37,462 nt of DNA from assembly GCA_031552535.1 (NCBI GenBank), contig JAVBMJ010000091.1, positions 1 to 37,462 of the forward strand. The letters are read 5' to 3'. The notes beneath the pieces are model-generated. The model was given only the letters and a program-made list of their open reading frames with translations, was not told where the DNA came from and ran no database searches. The stretch comes from JAVBMJ01 sp031552535 (GTDB lineage Bacteria > Bacteroidota > Bacteroidia > Bacteroidales > Rikenellaceae). Below are positions 8,526 through 14,399 of the stretch, one piece after another (position 1 is the first letter of the stretch; each line of letters begins with the position of its first letter). Made by a program: the position numbers and the translations under genes.

Positions 8526-9110
8526 TTATGTTAACCCGCCACTCTGGTTGTCCTGATTATTATCCGGATCTTTTTCCACCGGTTTATAGGTCCCCTGATT
8601 GTCGCTAACGCGCTGGGGCTCCAGACTCGCCGGATAGGCTGTTTTCGTGACGGTCAACTGTTCGATAAGACGATCCTTGTCGGCGAGTATCTGGCTGAGA
8701 TTCTTTATTTGGGTGTCTTTCTCCCGGAGCAGTGAGTTCATGGCTTCTACCGGAACCATTTCGCCAGTCTTCAATTGTGCCATAACATATTTTTTGCCGG
8801 CCTCCTTTATATATTTATTGGCCTTTTTACGCATCTCCGCATCTATCGAGACAAGTAATGACGATATGTCGGAGGCGTGGATGTCCGATTGTGGTTTGGG
8901 TGCCATTTCACCTTCGCCGCGGGCCAACCATTCGTGATTAATATTGAAATAATTTGCAAGCAATTTAATATTTTTTGCATTCGGCTTTTTAGTCGTATTA
9001 TCGAGTATACGGCTCAGTGTTGAGGGAGCGATTCCGGTGCTCGCACTGATTTCATAAGGTGTTACACCTTTGTTTTGAATCAATTGCCTCAGTCTGTCGC
9101 TTGTTTTCAT
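8526..9110 (-). CDS. XRE-type helix-turn-helix repressor with coiled-coil tail
   Basis: This 194-residue protein starts with a lambda-repressor-like HTH (residues about 4-65). It shows the pattern YEISASTGIAPSTLSRILDN followed by KPNAKNIKLLANYFNINHEWLARGEGEM, where the WL..G.G.M ending is typical of Bacteroidales phage and mobile-element repressors. Residues about 85-150 are helical and charged, with a heptad-like LREKDTQIKNLSQILADKD segment likely to form a coiled coil for dimerisation. The C-terminus is polar and probably disordered. No S24 peptidase domain is present. It is divergently oriented to a small HTH ORF at 9243, with palindromes in between, like a CI/Cro switch. Control of its own promoter and of the divergent gene is inferred. 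Confidence 0.85.
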   Translation of the reverse strand: MKTSDRLRQLIQNKGVTPYEISASTGIAPSTLSRILDNTTKKPNAKNIKLLANYFNINHEWLARGEGEMAPKPQSDIHASDISSLLVSIDAEMRKKANKYIKEAGKKYVMAQLKTGEMVPVEAMNSLLREKDTQIKNLSQILADKDRLIEQLTVTKTAYPASLEPQRVSDNQGTYKPVEKDPDNNQDNQSGGLT

Positions 9111-9139
9111 GACAAAAGTTCAAATTAATTGTTGTTTGA

Positions 9140-9203
9140 TTGCGAAATATTTGCAAATACGATTTTTAATTGCGATATTTGCGCGCTGGTAACACCTGTT
9201 ACC
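9140..9203. promoter_or_regulatory. Candidate operator cluster between divergent regulators
   Basis: Two similar sites, TTGCGAAATATTTGCAA (9140-9156) and TTGCGATATTTGCG (9170-9183), are followed by a perfect palindrome GGTAACA-CC-TGTTACC (9188-9203). A related GGTGTTACACC lies within the start of the XRE gene (about 9057-9067). The 132-bp gap between the divergent starts is where both promoters must lie. Binding by the XRE protein or the small HTH protein is inferred from position and symmetry. Confidence 0.55.
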
Positions 9204-9242
9204 GCGCTGTAAAGATAACAAAAAGTATATAAAACAGAAATT

Positions 9243-9443
9243 ATGCTGCGTATCATGTTACCTAATGGCGAGCAGACAAAATTGGCCAGAGATTTCGGGG
9301 TCTCACGTAAAAGTGTCTGGGAGGCTCTTACGGGCAGAAAAGATACTGATCTCGCAAAGATGTTACGCAGGGCTGCTATCGAACGCGGGGGCATGGAGTA
9401 TGATCCCGAAAGGGTGAAAAAATGTTCTAAATCTGCGCTGTAA
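9243..9443 (+). CDS. Small HTH protein (Cro-like position), 66 residues
   Basis: The 66-residue product is small and basic, with a recognisable HTH: TKLARDFGVSRKSVWEALTG (residues about 13-32), followed by KDTDLAKMLRRAAIERGG. Its placement opposite the XRE repressor, across a gap with palindromic sites, matches the Cro position of phage or mobile-element switches. The start is either ATG 9243 or an in-frame ATG at 9255; the HTH is whole in both cases. Genes next in line on this strand are 450 bp away, beyond a group of stem-loops, so it seems monocistronic. The specific family was not recognised. The region may be the remnant of an integrated element next to the tRNA. Confidence 0.65.
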   Translation: MLRIMLPNGEQTKLARDFGVSRKSVWEALTGRKDTDLAKMLRRAAIERGGMEYDPERVKKCSKSAL

Positions 9444-9907
9444 AAATTTTTCTAAATCTCATATGGGAAGTGTTTTTGTTTATTCGCGGCCTGTTTCCTG
9501 TAAAAATTCAGGCACATTTCTATATTGCATAATGCAATTTTCATGCAAAATCAACTGGCAAGGACTCAGAAATTGTTTAAATTTCCTATGGAAAGCATTA
9601 TAAATTTTCCATAGGAAATTTAAACAATTTCTCAGAGCCTGTCTATTTTCCATGGGAAATTTGGGCAGGCTCTAAATATTTTCCTGGGAAATTTATTTTA
9701 CGTGGAAAGAAGTCCAAGTCGCTTTTAGACAGTTACTTTGTGTAGCTGCAAGTGGTAGCATAAATTTTATTTTACCATGATTATGCCTGTATCCGTATAA
9801 AGAAAACAGCATTGGCAAACGCCTCTGCAATTTTTTATTGAAAAAGGAGGTTTAATTTTGGTATTATCAACAAATAAAGATATATATTTGTGAGGAATTC
9901 GGGGGCA
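9444..9907. other. Intergenic region rich in stem-loops upstream of the S24-like repressor
   Basis: No gene is seen. It contains three consecutive stem-loops at 9569-9695 built from the dispersed motif. Near the right end TATATTTG (9883-9890) resembles the Bacteroidetes -7 element, and TTTG (9857-9860) a -33 element, but the 22-bp spacing is longer than the usual 19, so this promoter is weakly supported. Confidence 0.5.
9569..9695. repeat. Cluster of three stem-loops made of the dispersed motif
   Basis: The first stem-loop has perfect 26-bp arms at 9569-9594 and 9606-9631 (core AAATTTCCTATGGAAA) around an 11-nt loop. The second pairs AGAGCCTG (9634-9641) with CAGGCTCT (9666-9673) and has an inner TTTCC/GGAAA stem. 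The third is a small TTTCC-TG-GGAAA near 9679-9691. All use the elements found singly elsewhere in the window. They might end transcription from both sides, or be leftovers of nested insertions. Confidence 0.8.
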
Positions 9908-10531
9908 ATGTTAGATAATTGGCAGCGTATAGAAAAAGTTATAAAGTGGACCGGATTGTCCACTAATGCTTTTGCCCGTAATATCGGGCTTAACCGCAGT
10001 GAAAACCTGTATCAAATTAAAAAAGGCAATAACAGGATAAGCCGCGAATTGGCGCAGCTTATTGTTGATAAGTACCCGGCTATAAACAAATTATGGCTGC
10101 TTACAGGCGAGGGTGGAGGAATGTTTGCCGATGATGGGATTAATAAGCAGGTATCGGTACCGTATTATGATGTAGACGTGGCAGTTGCCGGTGGAGTTTT
10201 GGAACCGCTCGAACCATCGGCTTACATCTCGTTACCCGGGCTCGTCGAGTGTGACTTTGCTGCGAGAATGCAGAGTCGCGCAATGATGCCGGTAATCCAT
10301 GAAGGCGCCATTGTTGTAATGAAGGGGTTGGATGTAGGTTATGGCATGCCTGAACGCACATGCCTGGTAATAAGCAAGATGTTCTCGGGGGTGCGTAATG
10401 TGGTTTGTGATGCCGGCGACGACTTTGTGCGACTTGTTCCTGCCAATCTGAATGAATTCGGGGTTGTGACTCTGCGTTTGTCGCAAATCATCCAACTATA
10501 TGAGGTTTGTGCTGTAGTGGCGTACATTTGA
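9908..10531 (+). CDS. HTH repressor with degenerate S24 (LexA/CI-like) C-terminal domain
   Basis: The product has 207 residues from the ATG at 9908, preceded by a GAGGAA-like sequence; a GTG at 9890 would add six. The N-terminus holds an HTH (LSTNAFARNIGLNRSENLYQ, then ISRELAQLIVDKYPAINKLW) ending LLTGEGGGMF, as in Bacteroidales phage-type regulators. The C-terminal half aligns with S24 peptidase-like repressors: VPYYDVDVAVAGG, then CDFAARM. At the place where the family has GDSM-x-P it reads SRAMMP, so the catalytic serine is alanine. No lysine is evident at the expected later position (GVRNVVC). It is therefore probably a repressor that cannot cleave itself. Targets are unknown; the caspase gene downstream is one candidate. 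Confidence 0.75.
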   Translation: MLDNWQRIEKVIKWTGLSTNAFARNIGLNRSENLYQIKKGNNRISRELAQLIVDKYPAINKLWLLTGEGGGMFADDGINKQVSVPYYDVDVAVAGGVLEPLEPSAYISLPGLVECDFAARMQSRAMMPVIHEGAIVVMKGLDVGYGMPERTCLVISKMFSGVRNVVCDAGDDFVRLVPANLNEFGVVTLRLSQIIQLYEVCAVVAYI

Positions 10532-10604
10532 GCAGATTTCATGGGGCAGTCAGAAATTTGTCCTATCATTTCTGTATAGATATAAAGTCTATCCGGATTC
10601 CTTC

Positions 10605-10617
10605 AGAAACTGTTTCT
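10605..10617. repeat. Copy of the dispersed GAAACTGTTT motif
   Basis: AGAAACTGTTTCT is identical to the site at 4586-4598. It lies 74 bp past the S24-like repressor gene and before the G-run. Confidence 0.5.
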
Positions 10618-10663
10618 AAAATTTTTGTCACAAAACTGTAATAAGTTTCATTACTTAACGTCC

Positions 10664-10673
10664 GGGGGGGGGG
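10664..10673. repeat. Run of ten G in the leader of the SEL1/caspase gene
   Basis: Ten consecutive G residues stand 42 bp before the ATG of the SEL1/caspase gene. They are outside that gene's reading frame. A sequence ACATTTTG at 10684-10691 loosely resembles the Bacteroidetes -7 element; if it is one, the run would fill the promoter spacer. The tract length may also be a sequencing artefact. Confidence 0.85.
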
Positions 10674-10715
10674 ACTCGAGCAGACATTTTGCAAATGATA
10701 TAATTATCTCAGGCG

Positions 10716-13334
10716 ATGAAAAAGATAATATTTACAACGTTTCTGGTCCTGTTTTCCGTGGCGGGATGGGGACAGGAGGCCCAAAGGGGTCAGAGTCATA
10801 TCGCATTGCAACTCAAGGCCGATGCCGGGGATCCGGAGGCCCAGTTGCAGTTGGGGCTTAACTATTACAATGGCACGAATGCGGCCAAGGATTATGCTAA
10901 AGCCGTGTATTGGTTCCGCAAGTCGGCCGAGCAGGATAATGTCAATGCCCTGAGTTGGCTGGGGTCGTGTTATTATTCCGGCGAGGGTGTGGACAGGGAC
11001 TACTCTCAGGCCATATATTGGGACCGGAAGGCTGCCGAGCGGGGTAATATGTATGCACAGAACAGGATGGGTATATATTATTATGATGCCAAGGGGGTAG
11101 AGAAAGATTACGCCAAGGCCGCATACTGGTACAGGAAAGCCGGAGAGCAGGGGCATACCAATGCTTCGAGGATGCTCGGGGTGTGTTATTACTACGGGTA
11201 TGGTATAGAGCAGGATTTTGTGAAGGCGGTCGAGTGGTTTCGCAAGTCGGCCGAGGCGGGTAGTTCCGACGCACAGAGTTGGTTGGGGGCTTGTTATCAG
11301 GAAGGCAATGGGGGCACTAAAGATTTGCAGGAGGCTGTGAAGTGGTACCGGAAATCGGCGGATCAGGGTAATGTATACGGGCTTACCAATTTAGCCCAGT
11401 GTTATTATAACGGGACTGGTATTGCCAAGGATCAGGCTGAGGCATTTTATTTATTCAAAAAGGCGGCGGATAAGGGTCATGCAATGGCTCAGAGCTGGTT
11501 AGGATATATGTATTATAATGGGCGGGGTGTGTCGAAGGATTACGCCCAGGCTTTTTCATGGGATCGCAAGGCTGCCGATCAGGGCAATGCTTCTTCCCAA
11601 TATCGCATGGGTATTTATTACAGGGATGGCGAAGGTACGGCTAAAAACAGCGTAGAAGCTGTAAAATGGTTCCGCAAGTCAGCGGAAGCGGGGAATGTGG
11701 ATGCACAATGCAGTCTTGGGTATCTATATGAGACCGGCAACGGGGTGACCAAAGATATATCTGAAGCCGTGAAGTGGTATCGCAAGTCGGCGGAAGGAGG
11801 GAACGCGAGCGGTCAGAATAATCTGGGCTCGTGTTATTATAATGGCGACGGGGTGGTCCGCGATCTTACCCTGGCAGCTTACTGGTGGAAGAAAGCGGCC
11901 GAAAGCGGGAACTCTACGGCACAGAGCAATCTTGACAGACTGTATAAGGACGGCAAATGGACAAATCCTGAAGTGCTGACGGCGAGCGAACACATAAAGC
12001 AATATATCAACGACAAGTTAAGCGGATGGCAAAAAAAATCGCAGTACGAAAGTACTTCCGATTATCAGCGGCGGGTGAACCCGTCGACATATGAGGCCAA
12101 GGTCAAGGAGTTGTTCCCTGCTGCGGTGGCCTCTTACGTGACGTCGCCCAAATTTGCCAACGAGATATCGAAGGCAACATTGAGCGAATACGATGCCGAC
12201 AACAATACATTCCTTGTCAGTTTTCCCTCGCTGGGGCAGATTGTAATCAAGGTCAGAGAGGTTAAGGATGCAAAGTCGCTTTACGACAACTGGAAATCGG
12301 TGGAATTTTTCGGTGCCGATTTTACCCCCGTCCATGATGCGCTCACAGGGGAGGACAAGATGGTCCTTTCGAAGATAGGGCTCAGCGAAAGGAGGAGCCG
12401 CAAGGAGTTCGTATGGAGTATAGCCGACAAGTATGCCTACAGGCAGGTGAAAATAGACGACAACTTCAAGGCTGTAAGTCTTGCCGAAGTTATCGGGGGC
12501 AGTGCTACCGACAGTTCCCCTATGGTGGAGTCGACGACTGTCACCGTAGGCCGTTCTCAGATAGATACCGACATTCCCGAGACGGGGCGTAAGAAACCGG
12601 ACACCTATGCTCTGGTAGTGGGTAACGAACGTTACTCGAAGTACTCACAGGTGAAGTATGCCGCCAATGACGCCCGTATATTTGCGGGTTACGCCGAGAA
12701 AACATTGGGTATTCCGCGTGAAAATATAACCCTGCTCATAAATGCCACAGCCGGCCAGATGAAAGAGGCGGTCGATAAGATTTCGAATATAGCCCAGTAT
12801 AGTCGGGGCAAGGCGGAAATAGTAGTGTTTTACGCGGGACATGGGATGCCCGATCCGGAGAGCAAGCAGGCTTACCTGATGCCGGTGGACGTGAGCGGGG
12901 TAAGGAATGGCTACCGGCTCGACGACTTTTACAGTGCCCTGACCAGATACCCCAGCCGGCGCGTGTCGGTGTTTCTCGATGCCTGCTTTACGGGTCAGGG
13001 ACGTGAGGGCGACTATATTGCAGAGGTTCGCGGCGTGGGCATAGTTCCAAAAGTAGGGTACGGCAGCGGAAATATCGTTATATTCTCTGCCGCAAGCAAC
13101 ACCCAGTATGCTTTGCCCGACGACCTCAATTCACATGGAATGTTTACCAGTTGCCTACTTAGGAAGTTGCAGCAAACACGCGGTAATGTGACCTACGGCG
13201 ACATGTTCAGTTACATCAAAGATGAGGTGCCTTTAAATGTATCTAAGCAGCATAGCGGCATAATACAGAATCCCGATATCCTCTTCAGTCCCGCTGTGAG
13301 CAGCCTGTGGTCCGTCTGGAAATTCAATGAGTAG
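10716..13334 (+). CDS. Secreted SEL1-repeat protein with C-terminal caspase (C14) domain
   Basis: This 872-residue protein has a signal peptide (residues 1-20, ending AGWGQ). Ten complete 36-residue SEL1 repeats follow (about 39-398) with an eleventh partial one; each has the pattern A..LG..YY.G.GV.KDY..A..W.RKSA..GN. These alpha-helical repeats serve protein binding. A middle region of about 210 residues (415-625) is not recognised. The end (about 627-872) is a caspase-fold domain. It begins YALVVGNERYSKYSQVKYAA, with catalytic His709 in FYAGHG and Cys757 in LDACFTG, spaced 48 apart as in C14 peptidases and metacaspase-like proteins. Export is unusual for a death-type caspase and argues for an envelope role. 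It stands alone in its transcription unit, behind a leader with a ten-G run, and ends in a convergent gap with two hairpins. The substrate is unknown. Confidence 0.9.
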   Translation: MKKIIFTTFLVLFSVAGWGQEAQRGQSHIALQLKADAGDPEAQLQLGLNYYNGTNAAKDYAKAVYWFRKSAEQDNVNALSWLGSCYYSGEGVDRDYSQAIYWDRKAAERGNMYAQNRMGIYYYDAKGVEKDYAKAAYWYRKAGEQGHTNASRMLGVCYYYGYGIEQDFVKAVEWFRKSAEAGSSDAQSWLGACYQEGNGGTKDLQEAVKWYRKSADQGNVYGLTNLAQCYYNGTGIAKDQAEAFYLFKKAADKGHAMAQSWLGYMYYNGRGVSKDYAQAFSWDRKAADQGNASSQYRMGIYYRDGEGTAKNSVEAVKWFRKSAEAGNVDAQCSLGYLYETGNGVTKDISEAVKWYRKSAEGGNASGQNNLGSCYYNGDGVVRDLTLAAYWWKKAAESGNSTAQSNLDRLYKDGKWTNPEVLTASEHIKQYINDKLSGWQKKSQYESTSDYQRRVNPSTYEAKVKELFPAAVASYVTSPKFANEISKATLSEYDADNNTFLVSFPSLGQIVIKVREVKDAKSLYDNWKSVEFFGADFTPVHDALTGEDKMVLSKIGLSERRSRKEFVWSIADKYAYRQVKIDDNFKAVSLAEVIGGSATDSSPMVESTTVTVGRSQIDTDIPETGRKKPDTYALVVGNERYSKYSQVKYAANDARIFAGYAEKTLGIPRENITLLINATAGQMKEAVDKISNIAQYSRGKAEIVVFYAGHGMPDPESKQAYLMPVDVSGVRNGYRLDDFYSALTRYPSRRVSVFLDACFTGQGREGDYIAEVRGVGIVPKVGYGSGNIVIFSAASNTQYALPDDLNSHGMFTSCLLRKLQQTRGNVTYGDMFSYIKDEVPLNVSKQHSGIIQNPDILFSPAVSSLWSVWKFNE

Positions 13335-13377
13335 GGATAACCCTGATTTACCGGGTTTTATTGTGGATTAAAATACA

Positions 13378-13421
13378 GAGGTAGCGATGCCAAAAAAGTG
13401 TTGCTTTGACATCGCTACCTC
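13378..13421. terminator. Hairpin downstream of the caspase gene
   Basis: Arms GAGGTAGCGATG (13378-13389) and CATCGCTACCTC (13410-13421) pair perfectly with a 20-nt loop. It begins 43 nt past the caspase stop, in a gap between convergent genes. No clear T-run follows. Confidence 0.5.
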
Positions 13422-13449
13422 ATTACCCAAAATAAGAAGCTGTTTTGAA

Positions 13450-13496
13450 TTGAAGTGCCCCCCAAAAGTTTTGTCCAACTTTGGGGGGCACTTCAA
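13450..13496. terminator. GC-rich hairpin in the convergent gap
   Basis: Arms of about 20 bp (13450-13470 and 13477-13496), with one bulged A, contain TGAAGTGCCCCCCAAA and its complement, around a 6-nt loop. T and A stretches flank it on each side (AAATTTATT follows on the plus strand). It probably terminates both converging transcripts. It resembles the hairpin at 27189-27230 in its CCCCCC-AAAGT arms. The rest of 13335-13658 holds no gene I can support. Confidence 0.6.
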
Positions 13497-13658
13497 ATTT
13501 ATTAATCCCGTTATTTTATCCTCTTTTCCGCGCTTTCCAGCGGTGTGGTTCGTTAAACAGGGGATGCTATTCACCTCAGCCCACCGCGAGAAATCACCGG
13601 CAAAACGATATAAAATAATCTCGTCAACAAATCCAAACAGCTTCTAAGAAACGGGTTC

Positions 13659-13985
13659 CTACCTGCTATTCCGCCGGTTAGCGTGGCAGAAAAATGATAT
13701 CATGTGCCCAAGAGCCTCACACGGAGCATAAACCATAAGCCGGGGCCCCGAATAGCGCATCACACGGCGGATATGTTCGCGCATGGCCGGTTTGTAGCAA
13801 TGGGTCTGACAATATTTACAGGCTGGTTTACAATCGGCATAAGGGCAACGGTCAAGCCTCTCATAAGCATAGCGAAGCAATTCGCTGCATCCAGGACACA
13901 ATTCACGATTACCCTCGACACGACGGCAATAGAGCCGGACCATTATCCCGACCGTACGTTTTTCCCGTTCGATCCTGTTACGCAT
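13659..13985 (-). CDS. Nitrous oxide-stimulated promoter family protein (cysteine-rich)
   Basis: This 108-residue cytoplasmic protein matches the small family named 'nitrous oxide-stimulated promoter'. Visible signatures are RIEREKRTVGIMVRLYC at the start, LCPGCSELLRYAYERLDRCP (residues 29-48), CKPACKYCQTHCYKP (52-66) and VMRYSGPRLM. Seven cysteines (30, 33, 47, 52, 56, 59, 63) suggest metal binding, either zinc or iron-sulphur. The function is unknown; the family name reflects only an early observation in denitrifiers. It follows the zinc-ribbon gene by 38 bp on the same strand and is likely co-transcribed with it. Confidence 0.85.
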   Translation of the reverse strand: MRNRIEREKRTVGIMVRLYCRRVEGNRELCPGCSELLRYAYERLDRCPYADCKPACKYCQTHCYKPAMREHIRRVMRYSGPRLMVYAPCEALGHMISFFCHANRRNSR

Positions 13986-14023
13986 AGCTGTATAAATACC
14001 CGGGATCAGGCAAAATCACTTTG

Positions 14024-14302
14024 CTATCTCCAGCGTTCAAGACGTTTCATATTTCGTGAAAAGAGCCAGGCCATCAGGCGCGACATACCGCCTTCCACCA
14101 TCTTCACCCGGCAGAATTCCTGAAACTCCACGACCGTACCATCAAAAGTAAAACTGCCATCCAGATAACAGTAACTGCAATATTTTTCATTTTTACTCCC
14201 GCCGGCATTGGTCCCTCCGCCAGCAGGGTCTTTTGCCATAGGCATACCGCAACTCTGGCAAAATTTGTTTGTCGATGTTCCCATAATGTTCATTATAGTC
14301 AT
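14024..14302 (-). CDS. Small zinc-ribbon protein
   Basis: The product has up to 92 residues. Cys15-Cys18 (FCQSCGMPM) and Cys42-Cys45 (YCSYCYLDGSF) form a four-cysteine zinc ribbon, separated by a Gly/Asn-rich stretch. The second half (VVEFQEFCRVKMVEGGMSRLMAWLFSRNMKRLERW) is typical of the 'putative zinc ribbon domain' family of Bacteroidetes and Firmicutes. In-frame ATGs at 14302, 14293 and 14284 are all possible; all keep the domain. It is the first gene of a two-gene unit with the cysteine-rich protein. Function is unknown. Confidence 0.85.
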   Translation of the reverse strand: MTIMNIMGTSTNKFCQSCGMPMAKDPAGGGTNAGGSKNEKYCSYCYLDGSFTFDGTVVEFQEFCRVKMVEGGMSRLMAWLFSRNMKRLERWR

Positions 14303-14316
14303 GTTGGATAATATAC

Positions 14317-14367
14317 CTTTAAGAGTCTGTCTAATTACCCATCGGGTAATTAGACAGACTCTTAAAG
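14317..14367. terminator. 24-bp perfect stem-loop between tamL and the zinc-ribbon gene
   Basis: Arms at 14317-14340 and 14344-14367 are perfect complements with a 3-nt loop. Each arm contains AGAGTCTGTCTAATTACCC, the A-type form of the dispersed motif. It lies 33 nt past the tamL stop and 15 nt upstream of the zinc-ribbon start. It is suited to end tamL transcription, but it is also a head-to-head pair of repeat units. Confidence 0.7.
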
Positions 14368-14399
14368 AACGGCTGCCGGCTTATACTGCCCGGTAGTCG

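Noticed and set aside
10625..10861. 78-codon ORF running through the ten-G tract
   Set aside because: It is in a different frame from the SEL1/caspase gene and overlaps its signal peptide; the Gly-rich content only reflects the G tract.
8082..13392. 15-base identity between the lgt start region (8082-8096) and the hairpin at 13378-13392
   Set aside because: A match of this length is expected about once by chance in a window this size, and nothing else is shared around it.
13387..13647. 86-codon ORF in the convergent gap after the caspase gene
   Set aside because: It passes through both hairpins and translates the palindromes; these are better explained as terminators.
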